64,000 nt of DNA from Streptomyces sp. NBC_00459 (GTDB lineage: Bacteria > Actinomycetota > Actinomycetes > Streptomycetales > Streptomycetaceae), in assembly GCF_036013955.1 (NCBI RefSeq), contig NZ_CP107903.1, positions 4,960,001 through 5,024,000 of the forward strand. Reading direction: 5' to 3'. Positions 25,291 to 34,212 of this stretch are shown here, piece after piece. Both the position numbers and the translations under genes were made by a program. Every line of letters starts with the position of its first letter. Position 1 is the first letter of the stretch. The notes under the pieces are model-generated. The model made no database searches, was not told where the DNA came from, and was given only the letters and a program-made list of their open reading frames with translations.

Positions 25291-27228
25291 TCAGTGCCTG
25301 CGGCGACGGCCCTTCCCCGCGCGGGCCTGGGCCGCCGTTCCCGCTGCCGCAGTACCCGTTCCCGGTCCGGCCACTGCTGCCGCTCCTGCGGTCAGCGGTG
25401 CCGTGCCCGGGCGGTCGGCCGAGACCATCAGAGCCGCCAGGAGCGTGGTCACCGGCACGGACGCGACCAGACCGATCGAGCCCACCAGAGTCCGCACGAT
25501 CTCCTCCGCGACGAGTTCGCTGTTGGCGACGGCCCCGACGCTGCTCTGCGCGATCGAGAAGAGCAGCAGCAGCGGCAACGCGGCGCCCGCGTAGGCGAGC
25601 ACGAGAGTGTTGACGACGGACGCGATGTGGTCGCGGCCGATGCGGATGCCGGCCCGGTAGAGCCCGCGCCATCCCATCGTCGGATTGGCCTCGTGGAGTT
25701 CCCAGACCGCCGATGTCTGCGTCACCGTCACATCGTCCAGGACACCGAGCGAACCGATGATGACGCCTGCCAGCAGCAGGCCACTCATGTCGATGGACGG
25801 ATACAGGCCATGGATCAGGCCCGTGTTGTCGTCCGTGTTGCCGGTCAGCGCGGCCCAGCCGATGAACAGCGAGCCGAGAATGCCGATCAGCACCAGCGAG
25901 ATCAGGGTGCCGAGCACCGCAACAGACGTACGGGCCGAGAGGCCGTGGCACATGTAGAGCGCGATCAGCATGATGGCGCTGGCCCCGACCACCGCCACGA
26001 TCAGCGGATTCGAGCCCTGGAGGACCGCCGGCAGGATGAAGAAGGTCAGGACCATGAAGCTGACGGCCAATGCGACCAGTGCCATCACACCGCGCATGCG
26101 GCCTACGGCCACGACGGCGAGCGCGAAGATGCCGGCCAGCAGGGCCATGGGGAACCTGCGGTTCACGTCGGAGACCGAGTACTGCAGGTCCCTCGGTGCG
26201 GAGGGCTCGTAGGCGACCACGACCTTCTCGTCCTGGTGCAACTGCCGTGACTGGTCCGGCTGGACGATCTCCGTGAACGTACGGCCCTTGTCGTCACCGG
26301 TGTCGACCCGGATCGTCGCCCGCTTGCAGTCGCCGGTCGCCTGCTGCTGTGCCGAGGAGCCCTCGGCGGTTGAGGTGTCGCCGGTCGGGGTCTCCCCGGA
26401 GGCGTTGACGGACTTGCAGTCCACCGCGACGACCTTGGTGACCGTGGCCTCCTGGGTCTGCCGGTCGAAGCCGACGCCCGTGCGCTCGTGCGCCGGGGCA
26501 CCCCCGGGCCACAGCACCGCGAGCCCGACCACGACCGCCACGGCGAAGGGGATCAGAATCGCCCCGATGATCTTCCGCAGATGGATGGAGACAGGGGCCG
26601 CCGGGCCATGGCTGTGACTGTGGCCGTGCGAGTGACCTTGGTTGTCATCGGGGCCGTGGGCGTCATCGGGCCCAGGTCCGTGTCCGCCCCCTTGCCCGCC
26701 CCCTGGTCCGGGGCCATGCCCGCCACCGCCACCGCCATCGCCACCGCTCCCAGGACCGCCGCGAGACCTCCCACCGGGTCCGTTCCCGTGCCCATGGCCC
26801 GCGCCGTGCCCCGGACCGGAGCCGTGATCGTGCCCGCCGCTCGCTCCGAGGCCGGGACCCCGCCCGCCTTCGGATACGGGAATCGGGCCGAACCGGCCGG
26901 TCCCGGGCCCCTCGGCACCGAACCCGGGGTCGTGGCCTCCCGGGCCCGTTCGCCCGCCCTGACCTGGCCCCGGCCCATAGTCGCGCTCGACCCTCTGGCC
27001 GGGCCCGTATCCGGGACTGTCACTCGGTCCGGTCGCTCCACCGGCGCCTCCCGTTCCGGCTCCGGGCGCACCACCGGGTCGACCGGCTCCACCAGGGCCA
27101 CCAGGGCCGTCGCCCAGCCGGAACCTGCGCTGCGGGCCGGTGCTGTCGCCGTTTCCGCTGCCCGGCCCGGCACCGCTTCCGCGCGGTGGCTCGGAGGGCG
27201 GATATGGGGGTCCTTGCGTCGTGGTCAC
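25291..27228 (-). CDS. YibE/F-family membrane protein with a long Gly/His-rich N-terminus
   Basis: 645 residues. Residues 1 to about 215 are low-complexity (Gly/Pro/Ser, with HGPDDNQGHSHGHSHSHG near the end), probably cytoplasmic and possibly metal-binding. A first membrane helix (IGAILIPFAVAVVVGLAVLW) and an extracytoplasmic domain follow, then about eight helices of the YibE/F domain including GVLDDVTVTQTSAV. The family is annotated as YibE/F-like, and its function is unknown. The C-terminal tail is Ala/Gly-rich and basic. It is convergent with ssgA and divergent from thiC. Confidence 0.85.
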   Translation of the reverse strand: MTTTQGPPYPPSEPPRGSGAGPGSGNGDSTGPQRRFRLGDGPGGPGGAGRPGGAPGAGTGGAGGATGPSDSPGYGPGQRVERDYGPGPGQGGRTGPGGHDPGFGAEGPGTGRFGPIPVSEGGRGPGLGASGGHDHGSGPGHGAGHGHGNGPGGRSRGGPGSGGDGGGGGGHGPGPGGGQGGGHGPGPDDAHGPDDNQGHSHGHSHSHGPAAPVSIHLRKIIGAILIPFAVAVVVGLAVLWPGGAPAHERTGVGFDRQTQEATVTKVVAVDCKSVNASGETPTGDTSTAEGSSAQQQATGDCKRATIRVDTGDDKGRTFTEIVQPDQSRQLHQDEKVVVAYEPSAPRDLQYSVSDVNRRFPMALLAGIFALAVVAVGRMRGVMALVALAVSFMVLTFFILPAVLQGSNPLIVAVVGASAIMLIALYMCHGLSARTSVAVLGTLISLVLIGILGSLFIGWAALTGNTDDNTGLIHGLYPSIDMSGLLLAGVIIGSLGVLDDVTVTQTSAVWELHEANPTMGWRGLYRAGIRIGRDHIASVVNTLVLAYAGAALPLLLLFSIAQSSVGAVANSELVAEEIVRTLVGSIGLVASVPVTTLLAALMVSADRPGTAPLTAGAAAVAGPGTGTAAAGTAAQARAGKGRRRRH

Positions 27229-27360
27229 CGCCCGATCATCGCAAGAACGGCAGGGGCCCTCTGTTCACCTCGCCCAAATTGACGCTAGCGTGGAGGCACC
27301 TTTGCACACGCGGGAGCTCGGAGCACCGGGCTGAGAGGGCGCTGACCTCCGTCTTAGCGA

Positions 27361-27376
27361 TGTTTCACGTGGAACA
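27361..27376. other. Degenerate parS inside the TPP riboswitch
   Basis: TGTTTCACGTGGAACA, one mismatch to the parS 16-mer (A to G), in the variable P3 region of the riboswitch. Confidence 0.6.
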
Positions 27377-27390
27377 TGTGGAACGAGTGA

Positions 27391-27406
27391 TGTTTCACAT
27401 GAAACA
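27391..27406. other. Degenerate parS inside the TPP riboswitch
   Basis: TGTTTCACATGAAACA, one mismatch (G to A at the centre), 14 bp from the other copy. Confidence 0.6.
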
Positions 27407-27478
27407 TCGGCAGACGGAATCCGCTGCGTCGACCGCTGAACCTGTTACCGGGTAATGCCGGCGTAGGGAGTAGGTCTC

Positions 27479-29299
27479 ATGACCATCAAGGACACACGCA
27501 CGCCTGCCTCCGACCAGGACGAACAGCCCGCCCAGGGCGAACAGTCCCAGGAGGCCGGGAAGTCCATCGGCTGGCACAAGGGGTATGTCGGCGGCTCACG
27601 CCCCGACCTGCGGGTGCCGGTCCGTCAGGTGCACCTCACCAACGGGAAGTCGGTCACCCTGTACGACACGTCGGGCCCGTACACCGATCCGCAGGTCGAC
27701 ACCGATGTTCGCAGGGGGCTGGCACCGCTGCGGGACAACTGGATCATCGCCCGCGGCGACACCGAGGAGTACGCGGGTCGCCCCATCCGCCCGGAGGACG
27801 ACGGGATCAAGCACACCTCGCCGCGTGGCGGGCTCAGGAACCTCGACGCGGTGTTCCCGGGGAGGCCCCGGCAGCCGCGCCGGAGCAGGAACGGACAGGC
27901 GGTGACGCAACTCGCGTACGCCCGCCGCGGGGAGATCACGCCCGAGATGGAGTTCGTCGCCATCCGGGAGAACATCGACCCCGAGGTGGTCCGTGCGGAG
28001 ATCGCCGCCGGCCGTGCGGTACTGCCCGCGAACGTCAACCACCCGGAGATCGAGCCGATGATCATCGGCAAGCGGTTCCTGGTGAAGGTCAACGCCAACA
28101 TCGGCAACTCCGCGGTCACTTCCTCCATCGAGGAAGAGGTCGAGAAGATGACCTGGGCGACGCGCTGGGGCGCCGACACGGTCATGGATCTGTCCACCGG
28201 CCGCAATATCCACACCACCCGCGAATGGGTGCTGCGCAACTCCCCCGTTCCCATCGGCACGGTGCCGCTCTACCAGGCGTTGGAGAAGGTGGACGGCAGG
28301 GCCGAGGAACTGACCTGGGAGATCTACAAGGACACGGTCGTCGAACAGGCAGAGCAGGGCGTGGACTACATGACGGTCCACGCGGGCGTCCGCCTCGCGT
28401 ACGTACCGCTCACCGCGAACCGCAAGACCGGCATCGTCTCGCGCGGTGGATCGATCATGGCGGCATGGTGCCTGGCGCACCACAAGGAGTCCTTCCTGTA
28501 CGAGAACTTCGAAGAACTGTGCGAGATTCTCGCCGCGTACGACGTCACCTACTCCCTCGGCGACGGTCTGCGGCCGGGTTCGATCGCGGACGCCAATGAC
28601 CAGGCACAGTTCGCGGAGTTGAGGACGCTCGGGGAACTCAACACGATCGCGAAGCGTTTCCATGTACAGACGATGATCGAAGGCCCGGGACATGTCCCGA
28701 TGCACAAGATCAAGGAGAACATCGACCTACAGCAGGAGATCTGCGATGAAGCTCCGTTCTATACGCTCGGCCCGCTGACGACGGACGTCGCGCCGGCGTA
28801 CGACCACATCACTTCCGGCATCGGTGCCGCGATGATCGCCTGGTGGGGCACGGCCATGCTCTGCTATGTCACACCCAAGGAGCACTTGGGTCTGCCCAAC
28901 CGTGACGACGTCAAGACCGGCGTAATCACCTACAAGATCGCCGCCCACGCAGCCGACCTCGCCAAGGGGCACCCAGGTGCGCAGGAATGGGATGACGCGC
29001 TCTCCGACGCCCGCTTCGAGTTCCGGTGGGAGGACCAGTTCAACCTGGCCCTCGACCCGGACACAGCGCGGGAGTTCCACGACGAGACCTTGCCGGCCGA
29101 GCCTGCCAAGACAGCCCACTTCTGCTCGATGTGCGGGCCGAAGTTCTGCTCGATGAAGATTAGCCAAAGCATCACAGAGCGGTTCGGCGGTACGGCGGCT
29201 GCGGGGGCGACGGCTGAGGAGGTCGCCGAGGGGATGATGCAGAAGTCGAAGGAGTTCGCGGCGAGCGGGAACAAGGTGTATCTGCCGCTGGCGGACTGA
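27479..29299 (+). CDS. thiC: Phosphomethylpyrimidine synthase ThiC
   Basis: 606 residues. A radical-SAM enzyme that rearranges aminoimidazole ribotide into HMP-phosphate, the pyrimidine half of thiamine. The C-terminal iron-sulfur motif CSMCGPKFCSMK is present, as are the long conserved core blocks (MEFVAIRENIDPEVVRAEIA, YSLGDGLRPGSIADANDQA). TPP feedback comes through the riboswitch upstream. The extreme C-terminus (SITERFGGTAAAGATAEEVA) differs from the remnant thiC end at 30060-30224, which suggests that this copy came from another lineage. Confidence 0.97.
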   Translation: MTIKDTRTPASDQDEQPAQGEQSQEAGKSIGWHKGYVGGSRPDLRVPVRQVHLTNGKSVTLYDTSGPYTDPQVDTDVRRGLAPLRDNWIIARGDTEEYAGRPIRPEDDGIKHTSPRGGLRNLDAVFPGRPRQPRRSRNGQAVTQLAYARRGEITPEMEFVAIRENIDPEVVRAEIAAGRAVLPANVNHPEIEPMIIGKRFLVKVNANIGNSAVTSSIEEEVEKMTWATRWGADTVMDLSTGRNIHTTREWVLRNSPVPIGTVPLYQALEKVDGRAEELTWEIYKDTVVEQAEQGVDYMTVHAGVRLAYVPLTANRKTGIVSRGGSIMAAWCLAHHKESFLYENFEELCEILAAYDVTYSLGDGLRPGSIADANDQAQFAELRTLGELNTIAKRFHVQTMIEGPGHVPMHKIKENIDLQQEICDEAPFYTLGPLTTDVAPAYDHITSGIGAAMIAWWGTAMLCYVTPKEHLGLPNRDDVKTGVITYKIAAHAADLAKGHPGAQEWDDALSDARFEFRWEDQFNLALDPDTAREFHDETLPAEPAKTAHFCSMCGPKFCSMKISQSITERFGGTAAAGATAEEVAEGMMQKSKEFAASGNKVYLPLAD

Positions 29300-29316
29300 G
29301 TAGAGCAGTCACCAGG

Positions 29317-29350
29317 CGAACCTGCGGCCTGTGGGGAGGCCGTGGGTTCG
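29317..29350 (+). terminator. Terminator hairpin after thiC
   Basis: A 14-bp stem (CGAACCTGCGGCCT / AGGCCGTGGGTTCG, two G-U pairs) with a 6-base loop starts 18 bp after the thiC stop. Confidence 0.7.
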
Positions 29351-29442
29351 GGGGATAGATCTGCTACCGGCAGGGAGACAAGGCGACGGCTGCACGGTCA
29401 GGATCTACCATCAAGGAGGGGGAGAGGACCCCAGGAGATCTG

Positions 29443-29922
29443 ATGAAGAACCGAGCGATCACCACAGGGATACTGACGGTACTCGGGCTGATCTTGGTCG
29501 CACCTGGTAGCGCCCTTGCTCTTCCGCCTACGTCGACTCAAGCATCACCACCGTCGCCCACAGCAACCTACGACCAGCTGACCGCGCGAAAGTGGGCACT
29601 GATCGCTAAGAATCCGGATGCACACGTTGGTGAGCGCTACGTCGTATACGGAGTGGTCACCCAGGCTGACGCAGCCACGGGCCCTGAGGTACTCCGGGCC
29701 GACGTAGACGGAGTTCGGCACGCAAACGCGTATCAGTACCCGACCAACACCGTTCTCAAGGGAGACGCGTCAGCGTTCGCACAGATAGTGACGGGTGACA
29801 GCTTCCGGGCGAAGGTCGAAGTGAGCGGATCAATCACGTACGACACGCAGATCGGCGGGGCGACGACCGCTCCCCAGTTGCAGGTGGATTCCATCAAAGT
29901 GATTGGTCCTGCGTCGAGTTGA
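29443..29922 (+). CDS. Secreted protein of unknown function between thiC and a thiC remnant
   Basis: 159 residues. It has a clear signal peptide (MKNRAITTGILTVLGLILV then APGSALALPP, cleavage after ALA likely) and no lipobox Cys. The mature part has a repeated small-domain look with ARKWALIAKNPDAHVGERYV and YDTQIGG, and could be an OB-like fold, but I do not recognise it. The base composition is slightly less G+C-rich than its neighbours. It lies inside the segment bounded by two thiC 3' ends, so it may have arrived with the present thiC. AGGAG lies about 8 bases before the ATG. Confidence 0.7.
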   Translation: MKNRAITTGILTVLGLILVAPGSALALPPTSTQASPPSPTATYDQLTARKWALIAKNPDAHVGERYVVYGVVTQADAATGPEVLRADVDGVRHANAYQYPTNTVLKGDASAFAQIVTGDSFRAKVEVSGSITYDTQIGGATTAPQLQVDSIKVIGPASS

Positions 29923-29929
29923 CACGTTC

Positions 29930-29953
29930 CAAGGGCTTACGGTAATGCCCTTG
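29930..29953 (+). terminator. Hairpin after the secreted-protein gene
   Basis: CAAGGGC pairs with GCCCTTG across a 10-base loop, 8 bp after the stop codon, followed by TCT. Confidence 0.6.
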
Positions 29954-30059
29954 TCTCTCCGTCTCAAGGGAACCTGTGACTGATGCAGCGGGATGCTCCT
30001 GAGCGGCCCAATCCCTGGGACAGTCCATTCCGATCAGGGTCGATACGCAGCACGAATTC

Positions 30060-30224
30060 GAGTATTCCTGGCTGAGGCTGTCCTCGATGAAGATCTCGCA
30101 CGACATCCGCCGCGAGCACGGCGGTGCGTCTGGTACGCCGGTGGAGATCGAGCAGGGCATGGCGCAGAAGTCGAAGGAGTTCGCCGCGGCGGGCAACCGG
30201 GTCTACCTGCCCATCGCGGACTGA
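30060..30224 (+). pseudogene. Remnant of a second thiC 3' end
   Basis: The last 45 codons read MKISHDIRREHGG, then IEQGMAQKSKEFAAAGNRVY, ending LPIAD and TGA. This matches the ThiC C-terminus as I recall it from most Streptomyces better than the intact gene upstream does. The Cys residues of the iron-sulfur motif are missing (RLSSMKIS replaces FCSMKIS), and no start or body is present. It is a fragment left by replacement or duplication at the thiC 3' end, about 760 bp downstream of the intact copy. Confidence 0.82.
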
Positions 30225-30438
30225 CACCGACCCCGAGTGCCGGCTCGTGCCGGCTCATGCCGGTTCGTGATGGTTCGCGTCTCCGAGTGGGAGCGGGTTC
30301 CGTTGACGCTCTCAGGGCGTCTCGGAGGCGCGGGCCGTTACGGGTGGGTGAGCAGGACCGTCGAAGGGTTTCGGTGCGAGCGGTAACGGAAGGGACAAGA
30401 ACCCCCGTTCCTTGATCGTTCTGTCTAACCTCCGTGCC

Positions 30439-31545
30439 ATGGGCGGAATCGACGTGGCCAACGGAGTGGTCGGAGCCGTACTCGGCATGGTGTTCGCAAC
30501 GCTGTTCCAACAGCCGTTGCAGGACGCCTGGTTCCGGCTGCGGAAGCGGTCGGTCAGTGCGGTGCGCGGGCTGCGGCAGCGGGAGGAGAGCAGTACGGCC
30601 TGGCAGACGTTCTCACTCGGGCCGCTGCACACCTCCGCGCTGATCGTCGAAGGAGACGGCGACGTGGCGATCGCCCCCGAGGACGTGCACGTGCATGTGC
30701 TCGACCAGGAGATCACGCTCCCCGAGGAGATGGCCGGCTGGCGGGACGAGATCGAGGCGGAGAACGAGCGGTTGAGGGCGGAAGGGCGGACACCGGTGTG
30801 GAACGGCCCCCGTTACGCGGTCGAGTCGTTCGACATCTCAAGGACGGCCCTGGCCGAGCATCCGGAGGTCCACATACGCCTGCGGCCCACCGACTACTAC
30901 ACCTTCCTGGCCACTCAGCAGCTCGACCGCCGGTTGCCGGACGGCACGACACCTCGTAGCCGCCATCTCGACCCGGACGATCCACTGGTCGCGCCCGCGT
31001 TCCTCCAGTGCAGCTTCGGGGTGAACATCGCCGTGGTGACGGCCGACGACATGCTGGTCGTCAGTCGGCGCAGCAACCGGGTCCGGACGGGCCAGGGGCT
31101 GTGGAACTCATCCGTCAACGAAGGGCTGTCACGTCACATCGACTCCTCCGGCCGAAGCGCGCCGGAACTGCACGCGGTGGCCCGCCGAGGTATGCGCGAA
31201 GAGCTCTCGCTGGAGTCCCACGAGTACTCCCTCGTGCTGCTGGCCTTCGTCGTCGACGTGGAACGGCGGCAATGGAGCGCCCACTTCCACGCCCGGCTCA
31301 AGGACATCACCCGCGAGGGTCTGCAGGCACGGCTGAGCAGAGGCGCGGCCGACCGCTGGGAGCATCAGACGATCGACTACGTGCCGTTCCGTCCGGCCGA
31401 CGTCGTCCGCTACATGCTGCACGCCGACCGGATCCACCGATGGGCACCGGTAGCCCCGGCCCTGTACCACCTGGCCCTGGTCCATGTGCACGGCCGTACG
31501 CCTGTGGAGCGCGCGGAAGCCCAGGTGGTCAGGCGCCTCCAGTAG
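30439..31545 (+). CDS. Membrane-anchored protein with a Nudix-like domain
   Basis: 368 residues from the ATG at 30439 (a TTG at 30412 is possible). One N-terminal hydrophobic segment (VANGVVGAVLGMVFATLF) is followed by a large soluble part. Around residue 255 the sequence GRSAPELHAVARRGMREEL resembles a Nudix box with one key Glu replaced by Gly, so catalysis is uncertain. It belongs to a Streptomyces-conserved group without a known function, as far as I can tell. It is not linked to the thiC remnant. Confidence 0.7.
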   Translation: MGGIDVANGVVGAVLGMVFATLFQQPLQDAWFRLRKRSVSAVRGLRQREESSTAWQTFSLGPLHTSALIVEGDGDVAIAPEDVHVHVLDQEITLPEEMAGWRDEIEAENERLRAEGRTPVWNGPRYAVESFDISRTALAEHPEVHIRLRPTDYYTFLATQQLDRRLPDGTTPRSRHLDPDDPLVAPAFLQCSFGVNIAVVTADDMLVVSRRSNRVRTGQGLWNSSVNEGLSRHIDSSGRSAPELHAVARRGMREELSLESHEYSLVLLAFVVDVERRQWSAHFHARLKDITREGLQARLSRGAADRWEHQTIDYVPFRPADVVRYMLHADRIHRWAPVAPALYHLALVHVHGRTPVERAEAQVVRRLQ

Positions 31546-31590
31546 CCGCCCGCTCCACCTGAGTCCTGGGTCCCCCGTCCGGACCGTCGG

Positions 31591-32466
31591 TCACTCCGGC
31601 GGGTGGTCCGGACCTCCGAAGTCCGGGCTGCTGAAGTCCGGGCTCGTGAAGCTGGGGCGGTGACTCGTCGTCGAGCCGTCATCGGGGCTGCTGAAGCCGG
31701 GGCGGTTGTAGCCGAGGTGGGGCATGCGGCCGGTGGTGGGTTCCGGGGACGGTTTGCGGTTCATGGCCGCCGTACCGGGGTCGGCGAGGGCGTCGCGGAG
31801 GAACGGCATGATGCCGCGCTCCAGCAGGGCCTCGCGCCAGGCTTCCCTGGCCTGCGCGACCTCCCCGGTCAGTTCGCCGTACCCCCCGGCCTCCTCCGCC
31901 TCCGGGCTGTTGCGCAGGGCGGTGAGGAGCAGGCCGACCGCGGCGACGAGTATCGCTGCCGCGGTCACCGCACCGAACACCCATCCGGTCGTGAGCATGG
32001 TCTGGGCGAACGCCGGCTCGGGGTCGAGCATCTTGAGGATGTAGCCCACGAGCAGGAAGATCGCCGCGGCCGTGCCCGCGAGGACGGGAGCCAGGACCGC
32101 GACGACGGCGACGGCGCCCGCCCCGGCGGTCTCGGCGGCGATCTCGCCCATGCCAGCGGCGAGTCCCATCGAGCCTGTGCCCGGCTCGGTGGAGCCGGAT
32201 TCGTGGAGGGACGACGGGGTGGACGGCGCCGGGTGGCGCAGTTCGTCGCGGACCTTCACGTAGTGCTGGTATTCGGCCGCCGCGGCCACCGTGATGAGCG
32301 CGGTGGCGTTGAGTGCCATGGTGCGCAGTTGTTCGGGGTTCAGCCGTTGACCGACGGCGGCCAGTTCCGGGCGGTGTGGGGCGGAGCGCAGCGCCTCATC
32401 GAGGATCCGCTCGTATTCCTGGCGGTCCTCGTTCAGCAGGTGCTGCGGAACGCTGTTCATGTGCAT
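31591..32466 (-). CDS. Two-helix membrane protein of unknown function
   Basis: 291 residues. Residues 1-90 are soluble and helical. Two or three hydrophobic segments follow (AGAVAVVAVLAPVLAGTAAA, then AIFLLVGYIL, and VFGAVTAAAILVAAVGLLL). The C-terminus is a Ser/Pro/Asp/Phe tail with short repeats (SFTSPDFSSPDFGGPD), probably unstructured. I do not recognise the family. The start is ATG at 32466 or at 32460, both near a GGGGG/GGAG sequence. Confidence 0.65.
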   Translation of the reverse strand: MHMNSVPQHLLNEDRQEYERILDEALRSAPHRPELAAVGQRLNPEQLRTMALNATALITVAAAAEYQHYVKVRDELRHPAPSTPSSLHESGSTEPGTGSMGLAAGMGEIAAETAGAGAVAVVAVLAPVLAGTAAAIFLLVGYILKMLDPEPAFAQTMLTTGWVFGAVTAAAILVAAVGLLLTALRNSPEAEEAGGYGELTGEVAQAREAWREALLERGIMPFLRDALADPGTAAMNRKPSPEPTTGRMPHLGYNRPGFSSPDDGSTTSHRPSFTSPDFSSPDFGGPDHPPE

Positions 32467-32671
32467 CCCCCGATGCTCCGTAGGGCTTGGGGCTCGGCAT
32501 GCTGACGAGCCGTCGGGCAGAAACGGAGGGGAGCCTGCTACGGATATGCCGATGGTAGAGCGGCGACGGCGCGCGGTGACAGGGGGTTTGAAGAAATTGC
32601 CGTGCGAGTGTCCCCCGGCCGCTGCGGTTCGCAGTCGGAGGACGCCTGCCCGGGAAACGCTCGGATATCCG

Positions 32672-33790
32672 TCAGAGATCCAGTGGAAGTTCCTGGACCA
32701 GCAGTTTTCCGGCCATGGTCACGCCGCCGTCCATCGCGATCGCCAGTCCGTCGGCGTAGACGTGCGGGTGTTCGATGTTCGGACCGGAGTTTTCCTCACC
32801 GTCGTCCTCGGTGCCGGCGTCGCCCACCAGATACGGGATGGGGCTGTGGCCGTGAACGATGCGGCTGCCACCGTACGTATCGAGGAGGGAGCGTACGGCT
32901 TCGGGACCGCCCTCGTCGCGGAAGGAGAAGCGCTTGGTGAACTTGCGGAACAGATCCCACACCTCGTCCGCGTCGTTGCGCGTGATCGTCTCGCGGACGG
33001 TGTCGTTGACCGCCTCGATCGAGTCGCCGTAGTCGAGGTAGGCGGTGGTGTCCGAGTGCACGAGCAGGTGGCCGTCGACCTCCTCGATCGCGTCGAGGCG
33101 GGCCATCCACTGGAGGTGGTGGTCCTGAAGCCGGTCCATGTCGGTCTTCTGGCCGCCGTTGAGCAACCAGGCCGCCTGGAAGGTGGCCGTGCCCGCGCCC
33201 GAGTTGACGGGGGTGTCCCCGAACCGCTTGGCGCCCAGCAGCAGCAGCTCGTGGTTGCCCATGAGGGCCTTGCAGTAGCCGCCGGCCGCGGCCGCCTCGG
33301 CGGACAGCCGCATGACGAGGTCGATGACGCCGATGCCGTCCGGACCGCGGTCGGTGAAGTCGCCGAGGAACCAGAGCCGGGCGGTGCCCGCGGACCAGTT
33401 GCCCGCGCTGTCGATCAGGCCCTGTTCCTGAAGGGCGCCCACCAGTTCGTCGATGTAGCCGTGGACGTCGCCGACGACGAAAAGAGGTCCAGGACCGTCG
33501 GCGGCCAGGGCTGCGGGATCGACGGTCACCTGAAGCGTGTCACCGCGGTTGATGACGGGCAGGTCGCGTTGGGTCGGCGTGTACCCGTCGGGGTATTCCT
33601 CCAGGTCGGAAAGGGTCTGCGCGCCCTCGGCGGGCTCCTGGACCTCGGTGTCGGCCGCTCCGTCGGTGACGTCCCCGGGGGCCGCGCCGTCGGTGTGCGG
33701 ACCGGCCTCATGGACGTAAGCGGGCACCCGGAAGTCGCGCAACGTCGCCGTCCGCGTCACCTCGGGTCCCTGACCGGCCCCCTGAGTCAT
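32672..33790 (-). CDS. Calcineurin-like metallophosphoesterase
   Basis: 372 residues. Metal-binding motifs in order: GDVHGY (near residue 105), GDFTDRGP, GNHE, and GHSP near the C-terminus. The N-terminal 90 residues are acidic and low-complexity. These are typical of PPP/ApaH-like Ser/Thr phosphatases or diadenosine-tetraphosphatase relatives, and the substrate is unclear. GGAGG lies before the ATG at 33790. The protein is cytoplasmic and stands alone on the minus strand. Confidence 0.87.
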   Translation of the reverse strand: MTQGAGQGPEVTRTATLRDFRVPAYVHEAGPHTDGAAPGDVTDGAADTEVQEPAEGAQTLSDLEEYPDGYTPTQRDLPVINRGDTLQVTVDPAALAADGPGPLFVVGDVHGYIDELVGALQEQGLIDSAGNWSAGTARLWFLGDFTDRGPDGIGVIDLVMRLSAEAAAAGGYCKALMGNHELLLLGAKRFGDTPVNSGAGTATFQAAWLLNGGQKTDMDRLQDHHLQWMARLDAIEEVDGHLLVHSDTTAYLDYGDSIEAVNDTVRETITRNDADEVWDLFRKFTKRFSFRDEGGPEAVRSLLDTYGGSRIVHGHSPIPYLVGDAGTEDDGEENSGPNIEHPHVYADGLAIAMDGGVTMAGKLLVQELPLDL

Positions 33791-34212
33791 CGACCCCTCC
33801 ACCATCGCGCCGCATCTGCACCGCATCGGACTGCCTGGTCGCAGCGGCCCGCGGTGTCGTGGGCCCATCATAGGAATGCGGATCGCGCCATGTGATGACC
33901 CAGGGGTGGTGAATCGGCGAAGGAGCCCAGTTCACCGCGGCTTTCGCCCCGATTCGGAGGGGCTTTCCCGTCCGGGCCCGCCCAGGACCCGCCTGCTTCG
34001 TACGTTGCTTCGAACCTCGGAACCTTCAATACCGACGCTTCGTACGATCATGACACCGGCGCCCGTCACCTGTCCGGACGCCGGTGTCCCGCGTTCCTGA
34101 GCGGAGCCGGGCTCCCGCTACCCCTGCGGGGCCGACCCCTCGTACGGCCCCGCTCTCCGGGAACCGGCCCCGCACAAGCGCACTCTCCCCGCCCCTCACC
34201 ACCGCCCCCGGA
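33791..34212. terminator. Gene-free stretch with a terminator-like hairpin
   Basis: No supported gene. GACACCGGCG (34052-34061) pairs with CGCCGGTGTC (34079-34088) across 17 bases and could terminate the lacI-type gene that ends at 34213. The left part should hold the promoter of the phosphoesterase gene. Confidence 0.45.

Larger units (their letters stand above)
27308..27475 (+). promoter_or_regulatory. TPP riboswitch (THI element) of thiC
   Basis: Both conserved arms are present: GGAGCACCGGGCTGAGAGGG (27320 onward) binds the pyrimidine of TPP, and GGGTAATGCCGGCGTAGGGA (27450 onward) binds the pyrophosphate. The region between is the P3 helix, here long because two parS-like palindromes sit in it. 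It ends a few bases before the thiC ATG, so TPP would most likely block translation initiation. Confidence 0.92.

Noticed and set aside
29300..30060. Mobile element between the two thiC ends
   Set aside because: No transposase, inverted terminal repeats or att-like direct repeats were visible; recombination at thiC explains it better.
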